DNA from: Leptospira ainlahdjerensis
GTDB taxonomy: Bacteria; Spirochaetota; Leptospiria; Leptospirales; Leptospiraceae
Length of the DNA: 64,000 nt
Reading direction: 5' to 3'
Assembly (NCBI RefSeq): GCF_016919175.1
Contig: NZ_JAFFPU010000076.1
Span: forward strand, 10,940-74,939
In this document: piece after piece, positions 8,940 to 17,316 of the stretch
Layout: the number at the start of each line of letters is the position of its first letter
How positions within the stretch are numbered: the stretch's first letter is position 1
Position numbers and translations under genes: made by a program
Notes under the pieces: model-generated
The model's input: the letters and a program-made list of their open reading frames with translations, nothing else
What the model was told of the DNA's origin: nothing
Databases searched by the model: none

Positions 8940-9671
8940 TCAGTCTTGAAAGCGGACTCTCAAAACATCCGCACGTTTAAACGTCTTTTCCTGACCCTTG
9001 AAGAAAAGTTTCACACCTTCTCCGTCAATCCGAGTTACTTTTCCTTTCACAACTTCCCCTGATTTTAAGAAGAGGACCGAAAGATTCTTAGAATTTTTGA
9101 TTTCCTTTTTCCAAATTGATTCCACCTCTGCCTCTTTTTCCGAAAAGAAACGTTCTTGAAATTCGTCTTTCCAATGTTTTTCATTCTGTTTTAGGAATTC
9201 TTCCTTCCACTTTGCGTTCTCAACCTTCACCTCGGATTTTTCACCGTCAATTGGAGGAATCTGAATCGGAGAAGAATCTTTTCCATCGCAACTTTCCACT
9301 TCAATCGTCTTTCTCGTAACCGAAGCCGCGATTCCTAAAAAAACGCTCAAAAGGCCGTCCAGCCAAGAAGTTCTGAGAGTGACTTTATAAACTTGATTGG
9401 AATTCGGAAGAATCTGTCCCGAATCCAATCGATTGATCGGTAAGGAACCGAAAAGAAAATACCATTGTGTCTGCTTCAAGACCGATTTGCAGGGAGAAGA
9501 ATCCGGAACCTCCGACTCGTTTCTCATTGCGTTAGACGAACTCGCGTGATCCCCTCCCTTAACTCCGTTGAAGACTATACTTTTGCAGGAAAGAAAAAAA
9601 ATAAGAATTAAGAATCCAAATTTAGAATGTTTCTGAAAATAAGGGTGCAAGCGTTCGAGTAGATTCTTCAC
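8940..9671 (-). CDS. Putative lipoprotein with C-terminal small beta domain
   Basis: The protein has a hydrophobic signal (FGFLILIFFLSCKS) with a lipobox Cys near residue 28. The start is a GTG at 9671. Residues 60-115 resemble the NxNxVYKVTLRTSW-type segments of small Leptospira lipoproteins. A charged helical stretch (WKEEFLKQNEKHWKDEF) leads to a last 40 residues (GEVVKGKVTRIDGEGVKLFFKGQEKTF) that read like a small beta-barrel with repeated 'G-K-V' strands. No enzyme motif is seen. It lies upstream of, and in the same direction as, the DUF1566 lipoprotein, so the two probably form an operon. Confidence 0.65.
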   Translation of the reverse strand: MKNLLERLHPYFQKHSKFGFLILIFFLSCKSIVFNGVKGGDHASSSNAMRNESEVPDSSPCKSVLKQTQWYFLFGSLPINRLDSGQILPNSNQVYKVTLRTSWLDGLLSVFLGIAASVTRKTIEVESCDGKDSSPIQIPPIDGEKSEVKVENAKWKEEFLKQNEKHWKDEFQERFFSEKEAEVESIWKKEIKNSKNLSVLFLKSGEVVKGKVTRIDGEGVKLFFKGQEKTFKRADVLRVRFQD

Positions 9672-9871
9672 TTTGTGATGAGCTCCGACCTTTAGAAATT
9701 ATAGACACTTCGTATCTTTTTTTAAGAGAGTTCTAAAGGCCAGTTTTTTTCCATTTGAAGTTCCGATTTCAAAATCAAGTTATAAATCCCGAAAACTCTG
9801 AAGATAAAAAGAATAGAATTTTGTGATCTAAAAAGGCTTTTCTGAATCATTCCAAAATAACAAATGTTCCT

Positions 9872-10855
9872 ATGTTAGAAAATCTCAGAACCAGAAAATT
9901 CAATCCAAAAGGAATTCTAAAATATCCATTTGTACAGACTGCACTTGCATCTCTGGCTTGGAATCTTCCCAAAGAAATGCCTTTTTTAGAAAATTCGAAA
10001 AAGCTAATTCTGGATGCGGGGAAGGGGGTAAAATTAGAAGGTTCTTTGAGCAAACAATGGGATGGAAAAAGAAAAGGACTTTTGATCCTTCTTCATGGTT
10101 GGGAAGGCAGCATTAATTCAACTTATATTCTGAGAACTTCTAATCATTTCTACAATCAAGGATATGACATCTTTCGTCTGAACTACAGAGATCACGGCGA
10201 TACTCACCATCTCAATCCGGCGCCATTCAATGGAAGCCTTATAGAAGAGACCTATGAAGCGGTAAGAAAGGCCTCTTTTTTTGCAGAGAGAAATGTTCCC
10301 GTTTTTATAACCAGATTTTCGTTAGGCGGAAATTTTACCCTTAGAATTGCGAGAGTCCATTCTCAAACCGAGAAAAAAATAAATCAACTTAAACACTGCA
10401 TTGCAATTTCCCCTGCCATTCATCCTAAGGATGCTACCGCTTTGATGGATAGAAAATTAATCATCGGTCGCTATTTTCTTAAGAAGTGGAAGCAATCGAT
10501 CGAAAAAAAGAAGCTTCATTTTCCTACAAGTGTTCCTTATGAAAAAATTCTAAAAGAAAAATCCGTGATGAAAATGACGGAACAATTCATCGAGTCTTCC
10601 GATGATTTTCGAGATTTAGACCATTACTTTGGGACATATACTTTAGGAGAGCGGGAACTCTCCGAGATACTAACACCGACTACAATCGTCACTTCTAAAG
10701 ATGATCCGATCATTCGGGGAGAAAGTTTTCTCTCCCTTCATCCTAACCGAAATGTGAGAATCTCAATCCAGGATTTCGGTGGCCATAACGGTTTTCTTGA
10801 AGATTGGAAAGGTTCTTGCTGGTATTTTAAAGTTTTAGAGGAGATTTTTTCTTAA
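9872..10855 (+). CDS. Alpha/beta hydrolase, YheT-like
   Basis: Length (327 residues) and motifs match the YheT/EMB8-type alpha/beta hydrolases. The oxyanion region is LLILLHGWEGS; the nucleophile elbow is ITRFSLGGN; the acid is in TTIVTSKDDPII; and the catalytic His is in FGGHNGFLED. An oddity is that the first Gly of the usual G-x-S-x-G elbow is Arg here (R-F-S-L-G), which is unusual and may alter the tight turn or signal loss of activity. Family members act on esters; the substrate is unknown. No signal peptide. Base composition is more AT-rich than most of the window, as in the following DUF1564 gene. Confidence 0.75.
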   Translation: MLENLRTRKFNPKGILKYPFVQTALASLAWNLPKEMPFLENSKKLILDAGKGVKLEGSLSKQWDGKRKGLLILLHGWEGSINSTYILRTSNHFYNQGYDIFRLNYRDHGDTHHLNPAPFNGSLIEETYEAVRKASFFAERNVPVFITRFSLGGNFTLRIARVHSQTEKKINQLKHCIAISPAIHPKDATALMDRKLIIGRYFLKKWKQSIEKKKLHFPTSVPYEKILKEKSVMKMTEQFIESSDDFRDLDHYFGTYTLGERELSEILTPTTIVTSKDDPIIRGESFLSLHPNRNVRISIQDFGGHNGFLEDWKGSCWYFKVLEEIFS

Positions 10856-10865
10856 AATTGGAGAG

Positions 10866-10883
10866 TTGTGGGAACTCCGCACC
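10866..10883 (+). repeat. Dispersed GTGGGAACTCC motif
   Basis: GTGGGAACTCCGC lies just after the hydrolase stop codon. It is one of at least 13 related intergenic copies in the window. Confidence 0.55.
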
Positions 10884-10988
10884 TTTCCTTTTTAAGAAAG
10901 AACTCTATAGATTAAAAAAAAATAAGTTTTTAAAAAAAAAGATCAAATTGCCACTCTTCCAAAACACTCGAAAGAACTGTAAAATGAT

Positions 10989-11483
10989 GTGAGGGGAATC
11001 AAAAATCTTGACAAAAACGCAACGAGTTCCTTTTTAAAAGGACCAAAGATTACTTGCAGCCTTTTGATTCCTTCTGAGTTGATAAGAAAACTATCACAAT
11101 CCGAAAGAAAAAACCTTGGAAAGAATATTGATTTTTTATTAAAACGTTACGGGAAAAAATTTAGAATTAATCAAAAAATTAATCAAAACGCCCTAACAAT
11201 CAAATATCAAAAAGCAGGAAATTCTTTGATAAAGATAAACTCGAGAATTTTACCTGAGGAATGGGCGACGCTAAGTATATTAGCTTCCGCTCATGGAATT
11301 TCAAGGTGCTTTCTTTATTGCATTCTACTTCAGATTTTCATTTCTGATCGATCTAAGGCCTATTCGAAAATGCATCCATATATCCCATCTCTCAAAATAG
11401 AATCTTTTATTTGGTCAATGGATCTAAAAACGAAAACGATAAAAAGAATTTTTTATCAGGAAAATTCATTCGATTTCTTATAA
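10989..11483 (+). CDS. DUF1564 family protein (Leptospira-specific)
   Basis: The 164-residue product ends with the characteristic DUF1564 region: a run containing ILPEEWATLSILASAHGISR, then CFLYCILLQIF, and FIWSMDL near the C-terminus. The N-terminal half (LIPSELIRKLSQSERKNLGKNIDFLLKRYGKKF) is basic and helical. The family is known mainly from Leptospira, often as multiple copies in variable regions, and has no known function; a nucleic-acid-binding role has been guessed from its basic character. The start is uncertain: the GTG at 10989 has no clear ribosome site. The gene is clearly AT-rich and flanked by dispersed repeats at 10866 and 11691, consistent with acquired DNA. Confidence 0.7.
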   Translation: MRGIKNLDKNATSSFLKGPKITCSLLIPSELIRKLSQSERKNLGKNIDFLLKRYGKKFRINQKINQNALTIKYQKAGNSLIKINSRILPEEWATLSILASAHGISRCFLYCILLQIFISDRSKAYSKMHPYIPSLKIESFIWSMDLKTKTIKRIFYQENSFDFL

Positions 11484-11957
11484 CAAATTTCCTCATTACG
11501 AGATTTCTCTTTTACTTTGTAGATTCTCACTTTATGCGTTAGACTCTTTTTGCTACTGACTTCCTAATATTCTCGCCAAGCTCCAATTTTTGTGAAAACT
11601 TTTTTCCATCTCGAAGTTGTCTTTTTTATTGATCGGTAAGATTTGCCACCTTTGTGAGATCAGGATCCTATAATATAGAATCTTTCGAGAAGAGTTCCCG
11701 CGAAAATCACTCTATTACGGACCAAACCTGCCGCAGGGATGCGAAGGGCTTGGTCCGTAAGGACCGAGCGGGTCTCCGCGAGCCCGAAGCAAGCCCGACC
11801 CTCCTGCGCCTAACTCCGAATCGCGTTCATTACCGTAGAATTCGCAGGAGGGTGCGGCCCAATCCCCTCCCTTCCACGAGAGTTCACACGCAAAAAGAAT
11901 TGCAAACTCCTCCCCATTCCCAAAATAGAAACTGGAACACTCAAATTCACTAAACAG
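11484..11957. other. Gene-less stretch with repeat sequences
   Basis: Its first 200 bases are AT-rich with no feature I can support. A dispersed motif (AGAGTTCCCGCG) is at 11692-11703. The structured element at 11718-11853 follows. A 99-codon frame across it is judged non-coding because it is only a translation of the inverted repeats. Confidence 0.6.
11718..11853. repeat. Structured GC-rich intergenic repeat, copy 1
   Basis: Two perfect inverted repeats are nested in tandem. CGGACCAA (11718-11725) pairs with TTGGTCCG (11750-11757). ACCCTCCTGCG (11798-11808) pairs with CGCAGGAGGGT (11843-11853). Between them, GGTCCGTAAGGACCGAGCGG (11752-11771) matches with few changes a stretch near 63411-63429, marking both as copies of one repeat family. 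It is much more GC-rich than its surroundings. Confidence 0.6.
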
Positions 11958-12005
11958 TTGTTCAATTCAATCGAAAAGGGAATGAATTCACAACGAGGTA
12001 AAAAA

Positions 12006-13217
12006 ATGTCAAACGCCTATGTAATCGATGCCGTTCGAACTCCAAGAGGAAAAGGGAAAAAAAGAGGAACTCTTGCTTCCATTCATCCGCAAGAACTTTC
12101 CGCCGCAACCTTAAATGCTATCCAAGAAAGAAACGGAATCAAACCGGAAATTGTAGAAGAAGTCGTAATGGGATGTGTATCTCAAGTTGACGATCAAGCG
12201 GCATGTATCGCGCGTTATGCGGTCATGGCGGCGCTCTGGCCGAATTCGGTTCCGGGATATACTGTGAATCGCTTCTGCGGTTCAGGACTCCAAGCGGTAA
12301 ACAACGCGGCCAATCACGTTCAATCCGGTTCCATGCAAGTGGCGTTAGGCGGCGGAGTTGAATCCATGTCCCGAGTGAAGATGGGAGCGGATATGGGCGG
12401 AAGAGATTTCAATGTAGGAAATCCTAATATTCAAAAACACTATAACTTAGTGCCTCAAGGAATCTCTGCGGACCTTATCGCGACTAAATTCGGAATTTCC
12501 CGCGAAGAAGCGGATCGTTTTGCAGAGTCTTCTCAAATCAAAGCTGAAAACGCGATTAAATCTGGTTATTTCAAAAAATCAATCATTCCCGTAAGAACCG
12601 AAGACGGAACGATCGTTGATAGCGACGAGAACCCTCGTATCGAATCCACTTTCGAATGGCTCTCGGAACTCGGTCCGGTTTTTAAAACGATCGGAGAGAA
12701 AGAGTTGGATGCAATCGCTCTGAAATCCTATCCAGAAATTTCTAAGATCAATCATATCCATACTTTAGGAAATTCTTCGGGAATCGTGGACGGCGCCGCG
12801 TCCGTCCTTATCGCTTCCGACGAAGGAATCAAAAAATACGGACTCAAACCTCGGGCTCGCATCGTAGCAATGGCTTCTACAGGTGAAGATCCAACGATCA
12901 TGCTTACCGGCCCGGTTTCCGCTTCTAAAAAGGCTCTCGCGATGGCGGGACTCAAAGCGGAAGACATCGATCTTTGGGAAATCAATGAAGCGTTCGCCTC
13001 CGTCGTGCTCTACACGCAAAAATCTCTCGGAATCCCTTCCGAAAAGATCAACGTCAATGGAGGAGCAATCGCATTAGGTCACCCTCTTGGAGCAACCGGA
13101 GCGATTCTTCTTGGAACTGCGTTAGACGAACTGGAGCGTAGGCAACAACGTTATGCGCTCATGACGCTCTGTATCGGCGGCGGCATGGGAATCGCTACCA
13201 TTATAGAAAGAATCTAA
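12006..13217 (+). CDS. Acetyl-CoA C-acyltransferase (thiolase)
   Basis: This 403-residue protein has all thiolase signatures. The acyl-accepting Cys is about residue 91 in [11 protein letters not shown]; the catalytic His is in the [16 protein letters not shown] block; and the second Cys is in [11 protein letters not shown] at the C-terminus. It catalyses thiolytic cleavage of 3-ketoacyl-CoA or the reverse condensation, in beta-oxidation, which is the main carbon source of Leptospira. The ATG at 12006 follows ACGAGGTAAAAAA; an earlier in-frame start lacks a site. It stands alone, closed by a hairpin at 13227. FadA-type and acetyl-CoA acetyltransferase functions cannot be separated by eye. Confidence 0.92.
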   Translation: MSNAYVIDAVRTPRGKGKKRGTLASIHPQELSAATLNAIQERNGIKPEIVEEVVMGCVSQVDDQAACIARYAVMAALWPNSVPGYTVNRFCGSGLQAVNNAANHVQSGSMQVALGGGVESMSRVKMGADMGGRDFNVGNPNIQKHYNLVPQGISADLIATKFGISREEADRFAESSQIKAENAIKSGYFKKSIIPVRTEDGTIVDSDENPRIESTFEWLSELGPVFKTIGEKELDAIALKSYPEISKINHIHTLGNSSGIVDGAASVLIASDEGIKKYGLKPRARIVAMASTGEDPTIMLTGPVSASKKALAMAGLKAEDIDLWEINEAFASVVLYTQKSLGIPSEKINVNGGAIALGHPLGATGAILLGTALDELERRQQRYALMTLCIGGGMGIATIIERI

Positions 13218-13226
13218 CAGCGATTA

Positions 13227-13254
13227 AACCCCAAGCGGCCTTTCGCTTGGGGTT
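13227..13254 (+). terminator. Hairpin terminator after the thiolase gene
   Basis: ACCCCAAGCG and CGCTTGGGGT form a stem around GCCTTT directly after the stop codon. The following T tract is short. Confidence 0.7.
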
Positions 13255-13429
13255 CTTGACCCATTCTCCCCTTCATTCCCAATCCTTTGTATTTCATTCC
13301 TCTTTTTTTTGACAAATTAATCTTATTTTTTTGAAAAAATAGGCAAGAAATTCCTTCCACCAGGTTATAAATTTCAGAAAGAAAAAGCATCCGTCAGACA
13401 CAAATTTCTCGGAGGCATGGAACAAAACG

Positions 13430-14350
13430 ATGGAAGATATTACATTAGCACAAATCGTCCTGGAAAAGATTAAGAAGGAAAACGAGAATCATCAACTGCC
13501 GACTAACACGGATTTGTTTTATCATTTCCGCTCCACTCTCAATCTCTCTGAAAGGAAAATCTCCAAAATCCTAAGCTTCCTCAAAGAGTCGAATTGTATC
13601 TTTATTCTAAATCTAAAAAAACAAAATCCTAACTTTTCCGTCCCTGGTCTCGACGCTTATGTAATTTCCGACGCATATTTAATCGACGCTCTCTTTTCTA
13701 AATATCAGAAAAATCTCGAACTCCAATACAATGCGATGTATCGTAAATCTCTCGGTTACCAGCAGATTCTGGCAAAGGTCTTGGATGAAATTTCGACGAT
13801 TCAAAATCAGACAGTCCTCGAACTTTTCTCTTTTTGTATCATCTTGGAAGACATTAGAAAAATAATGAAAACCAATCCGGAACGTTATGAGGAATCTTCT
13901 CGTATCTCCGCTCTAAAAGACCTGATCCGAGAATCAGAAACCCCGCTTTCATTCAATCCGGAAAGAAATTATTCTTCGGCGGAAACGGTTTCTATTTCTA
14001 CCATTTACGAACCGGAAAGTCAGGAAGAAAAATCGATCGACTTCGAATCCAAACCAAAGTTGAAAACGAAATGGGAATTGATGGCGGAACTCTACTCGGT
14101 TCCCTTCCTTCTTAGAATTCACTTTAGAAAAAAAGAATATGCAATCATTCAACAGCTTCTCCTTTCTTCTAAAATCAAAACCTCGGAGGATTTGAAGATG
14201 GTCGCGGTGAGCTGTTCCAATCTTCTTTCAAAAAATTCGCTCGAAGCCAGTCTAAGATTAGAACTGAGCAATCTTCGCAACCTCGCGATGAAAAAGTTGC
14301 TCGAAGAAGTAAAATCTCCCATCTTCGACGATCTTCAACTCGTAATGTAA
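13430..14350 (+). CDS. Hypothetical protein
   Basis: This 306-residue soluble protein belongs to no family I recognise. It is rich in Leu, Lys, Glu and Ser and largely helical. Residues 1-60 (LAQIVLEKIKKENENHQLPTNTDLFYHF then ERKISKILSFLKESNCIFI) could be a winged-helix-like segment, since the spacing of short helices ends in a beta-like strand; this is a guess. A low-complexity, acidic stretch near residues 165-205 separates it from a helical C-terminal third. There is no signal peptide or membrane segment. The gene is monocistronic, with GGAGG about 14 bases upstream and a strong terminator after it. Confidence 0.55.
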   Translation: MEDITLAQIVLEKIKKENENHQLPTNTDLFYHFRSTLNLSERKISKILSFLKESNCIFILNLKKQNPNFSVPGLDAYVISDAYLIDALFSKYQKNLELQYNAMYRKSLGYQQILAKVLDEISTIQNQTVLELFSFCIILEDIRKIMKTNPERYEESSRISALKDLIRESETPLSFNPERNYSSAETVSISTIYEPESQEEKSIDFESKPKLKTKWELMAELYSVPFLLRIHFRKKEYAIIQQLLLSSKIKTSEDLKMVAVSCSNLLSKNSLEASLRLELSNLRNLAMKKLLEEVKSPIFDDLQLVM

Positions 14351-14362
14351 GAATTTCTTTAC

Positions 14363-14405
14363 AAGATCGGAATCAGACGATTCCGATCTTTCGATCCTTT
14401 TTTTT
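14363..14405 (+). terminator. Intrinsic terminator
   Basis: AAGATCGGAATC and GATTCCGATCTT form a perfect 12-bp stem with loop AGAC. It is followed after a few bases by a T run. Confidence 0.85.
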
Positions 14406-14514
14406 AAATTTCTTCTTCCACTTTAAACATTGCTGTTCGTTCTTTATAATAGGATTCAAAAAAGAATCTGAGAACACGGATTCTAAAATTTTATTCAAGA
14501 ATCGGAGGGGAAAT

Positions 14515-14604
14515 TTAGAGGAGCTCCTACAAAAACCGCCGATTTCACAGTTTTTCTTTCTTCTCGAGATGAGCCACCTGAGTCAAAGCTTAGGAGTTCC
14601 CGCG
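14515..14604. repeat. Two dispersed motif copies between genes
   Basis: AGGAGCTCCTACAAA at about 14518 and AGGAGTTCCCGCG at 14592-14604 are same-direction variants of the GTGGGAACTC repeat (reverse complement). They lie about 75 bp apart in an otherwise featureless gap. Confidence 0.5.
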
Positions 14605-14628
14605 TTTTTTCACGTTTTCGGCTAGACT

Positions 14629-15831
14629 TTACACCTTCCAATAGATCTTCCGTCTGTCCAATAGGCTCAAGATCCCCCACCAGAAAAGAATTTGTATCAA
14701 AGCATAACTCAGAGAAGCGTCATAGGAATTAAAAATTAAATTCAATTTCCAATAAAAGAATGTCTTAACCGGAATCGTCTTTCCGTTTTCCGCAGATATC
14801 AGCCAGAGATTGAAAATTCGCGCGACCAATCCAGAAGCCGCAAAGACAAGAATCGCATTCTTTCCAAAAACGAGAAAGGGTTGAAAGATATTCTCAAGCG
14901 GAACTCTTTGAATCGGATTCCTTCGCGCCCAAACATCCAAGGATTCAAAAAAGAATACCGACAAAAACGCAAGTCCTCCCGTAAAAACCGCGTAACTTCC
15001 CGTCCAGAGACTTTTATTCATCGGAAGAAAACGATCCCATACAAGACCGCATAACGTAAAAAGCCCCCCTAACGCCAAAAGAAGCGTGATTTTTCTCGAA
15101 GTGTTCTCTTCGTTTAACAAAATTCTTCCGCAAATCATTCCCATCAAAGAACTTGCTACCGCTCCGAAACCGCTGAAAAAACCTTCAGGATCCCATGTTT
15201 TTGAAAATTTCCAGATGTGTTTTTCGCCCAAAATTACACGATCCAGCCAGGCTCCGATATCCTTCCCCTCTTCCAGAGAAACGGAGATTGCACCCGGCGG
15301 GACAACGTTCGTTAAAATCCAAGAATGAAAAAATAAAACGAAGATCAAAAATGGAAAAATTCTTCCTTCGAAAATTTTCCAAAACGAAGAATCGGGATTC
15401 CTTCCTTCGCTCGGATCGGCGTTCGAACTCAAGAACAAATAAAAGGTTGATACGATAAAATAAACGAACGCGATTCTTTGTAAAACTCCTGGAATTCTTA
15501 AATTCTCCAAAGACCATTCTCCGAAAAAATTGAGAAAGAGTCCGATTGCAAAAAGGAGAAAACTTCGTTTTAAGATTCGAACCCAAATTCTTCCTTTAGA
15601 AGTTTCCTTCTTAGAATTCAACGCGATCGGAATGGATGCGCCTACCGCAAAAAGAAAAAAAGGAAACACTAAATCGGTCGGAGTACATCCATTCCATTTT
15701 GCGTGTTTTAGGGGAGCGTAGATAAAGGACCAGGAACCGGGATTGTTTACAAGAATCATCCCGGCCACGGTCATTCCTCGGAAAAGATCCAAGGATAGTA
15801 TTCTTTTCTTTTTAACTTCTGAGTTTTCCAA
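14629..15831 (-). CDS. HGSNAT-like membrane acyltransferase (DUF5009/NagX type)
   Basis: This is a 400-residue integral membrane protein with about ten hydrophobic segments. The opening RILSLDLFRGMTVAGMILVNNPGSW and the following block (HAKWNGCTPTDLVFPFFLFAVGAS) are the hallmark of the heparan-alpha-glucosaminide N-acetyltransferase/NagX family: R-x-x-S-L-D-x-x-R-G-x-x, and W-x-G-x-T-x-x-D-L-x-F-P-x-F. Further family features are PGVLQRIAFVYF and the internal GSYAVFTGGLAF. The family moves acyl groups across membranes onto sugars; the acceptor here is unknown. The start codon is TTG. It has no same-strand close partner. Confidence 0.8.
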   Translation of the reverse strand: MENSEVKKKRILSLDLFRGMTVAGMILVNNPGSWSFIYAPLKHAKWNGCTPTDLVFPFFLFAVGASIPIALNSKKETSKGRIWVRILKRSFLLFAIGLFLNFFGEWSLENLRIPGVLQRIAFVYFIVSTFYLFLSSNADPSEGRNPDSSFWKIFEGRIFPFLIFVLFFHSWILTNVVPPGAISVSLEEGKDIGAWLDRVILGEKHIWKFSKTWDPEGFFSGFGAVASSLMGMICGRILLNEENTSRKITLLLALGGLFTLCGLVWDRFLPMNKSLWTGSYAVFTGGLAFLSVFFFESLDVWARRNPIQRVPLENIFQPFLVFGKNAILVFAASGLVARIFNLWLISAENGKTIPVKTFFYWKLNLIFNSYDASLSYALIQILFWWGILSLLDRRKIYWKV

Positions 15832-15909
15832 CGATGGAGCCTTTTTTACTTCAGGAAAATAATTCTAACCTAACTATCTTTCTTTTTCCTAGGATTTCCT
15901 AGCTGGATT

Positions 15910-16137
15910 TTAGGAAATGATTTTGAGTATATAATCGAGACGGATTTTTTCACCATCTTCAAGAACGGCGAACTCTTCGCGGTTCATGGAAGTAAGGTCC
16001 AGGATTCTTACGTTCTCCATCTTTCGTGGTTGAGCTTCAGAATTCTCTGAGACTTCCAAGGAAACCTTACGTTGCCTGATGACGAGTTCCTCCAGTCGAT
16101 CATAAAATTCGCAGGAGACCGGGACATATACATTCAT
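15910..16137 (-). CDS. Rof/YaeO-like Rho-binding antiterminator (putative)
   Basis: The 75-residue protein has the layout of the ROF family: an opening Y-V-P-V-S-C-E-F-Y-D-R-L-E-x-L, a central beta segment, the block V-R-I-L-D-L, and an ending E-F-A-V-L-E-D-G-E-K-I-R-L-D-Y-I-L-K-I. In Escherichia coli the family member YaeO binds Rho and reduces Rho-dependent termination. The size and the C-E-x-x-D-x-L-E helix match; a 15-residue acidic linker between the first helix and the later strands is longer than usual. An Sm-like RNA-binding relative is the main alternative. It lies upstream of the acyltransferase and downstream of a DUF2804 gene, all on the same strand. Confidence 0.6.
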   Translation of the reverse strand: MNVYVPVSCEFYDRLEELVIRQRKVSLEVSENSEAQPRKMENVRILDLTSMNREEFAVLEDGEKIRLDYILKIIS

Positions 16138-16170
16138 AATTCTTAATATTATTTTCTTTCCGAAAGAATT

Positions 16171-17190
16171 CTACCAGAGCGATCGATGAAACTCGGTAAA
16201 ACCGTAGACGTTCCGAAAAGAAACTTCCTTTCCTTTTACCGGTTTGAACCTTCCTGAAAATTTTCCCACAAATTGTCTGAAATACAATTTAGAAAAAATC
16301 AGATTCATCTTATCCTTTCTTTCTCCCTCGGGAATAAAATCCAATTCCACCAGACCTTCTTCGTCGTATATCTTCCAAGGTTTGTAAGGATCTTTTTGCG
16401 AGAAATCAAAGATCAACCGGGGAACTCTTTGTCTTTCATGATTGATCCAATAGGCGTTCTCTGAAAAGAAAGATTCGTTCACGAGCGCCGCAAAGTTGGC
16501 TCCGATCGTGGTTTTATCCGGAAGAATGGAGCTGAAGGCTGCCCAATACCAATTGGTTTCCCTCCTTAGATATCCCCCGGACCAGTCATAAAGAACTGTG
16601 ACTTTTTTCGGATCAAAAACGAGAGGTCGGTCTTGAAAAGATAGTTCGAGAGAACTCGGCAACAACGGCGAACACTTCTCTGTAAACGTCCAGTGGGTCG
16701 GTTCGGACGGATTCAAAACCCTCAATGGAGAATGGGTTTTCAGACCGTATTCTGCGGAAAATTTAAACCGAAGTTTTTTTCCGAGAAATGCATCCACTAA
16801 AAGTTTTCCTTTCGAGTGCGATTTCTCAATCGAAAGAAAAGACGCGCCCTTCTTAAACTGAATTTTATATTCGTCGGGGTTTGCCGGAAACTCAAGGGAA
16901 CTTCCCAGATCCAATCCTTTGGTATCGAACTCGTAGAGAATTCCGTCTTTATAGTGATAAAGATAGGCGAACACGTTATACACGTAGCCGAGACTCACGG
17001 CGGCAAATCCGATCAAAAATTCCTCGGTTATGATTCCGATATAGTTGAATCTTTTAAAAGCAAAACGCTTCTTTAAACCGCTTATCTCTTTTCCAAAGAA
17101 GTCCAGAAGTTGAAATTCCTTATAATTGAATTCAACGGGACCATCGAAAACACCGTAATTGACTTTATTTTCGGAACCGATTATTTTCAT
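16171..17190 (-). CDS. DUF2804 domain-containing protein
   Basis: The protein has about 339 residues from the ATG at 17190; the open frame extends 13 codons further to a TTG. Recognisable family blocks are KRFAFKRFNYIGIITEEFLIGFA, LEFSAEYG-like strands, WTFTEKCSPLLPSS, YDWSGGYLRRETNWYWAAFSS and the C-terminal HRSLW. DUF2804 proteins are beta-rich and of unknown function; some are near lipid-modifying genes, and the fold recalls lipocalin-like carotenoid or lipid proteins. No signal peptide. The gene overlaps the opposite-strand frame from 17110 only if that frame's false upstream start is used. Confidence 0.7.
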   Translation of the reverse strand: MKIIGSENKVNYGVFDGPVEFNYKEFQLLDFFGKEISGLKKRFAFKRFNYIGIITEEFLIGFAAVSLGYVYNVFAYLYHYKDGILYEFDTKGLDLGSSLEFPANPDEYKIQFKKGASFLSIEKSHSKGKLLVDAFLGKKLRFKFSAEYGLKTHSPLRVLNPSEPTHWTFTEKCSPLLPSSLELSFQDRPLVFDPKKVTVLYDWSGGYLRRETNWYWAAFSSILPDKTTIGANFAALVNESFFSENAYWINHERQRVPRLIFDFSQKDPYKPWKIYDEEGLVELDFIPEGERKDKMNLIFSKLYFRQFVGKFSGRFKPVKGKEVSFRNVYGFTEFHRSLW

Positions 17191-17316
17191 CTCGATCGGG
17201 TAAATTACGGAAGAAGCATTAAAAAGCAATGTAAATATAAGTCGCTCGGCAATTTCGCTTTACTTTTCTTTTTTTCAAGTCAGCATTGGCATACCAATCG
17301 TTCCAAAAAGAAGCCC

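Noticed and set aside
11654..11953. A 99-codon plus-strand frame
   Set aside because: It translates the GC-rich inverted repeats, is Arg/Pro-rich, and lacks a ribosome site.
17110..17316. Upstream extension of the hypothetical gene starting at 17317
   Set aside because: It overlaps the start of the opposite DUF2804 gene and reads as antisense of it.
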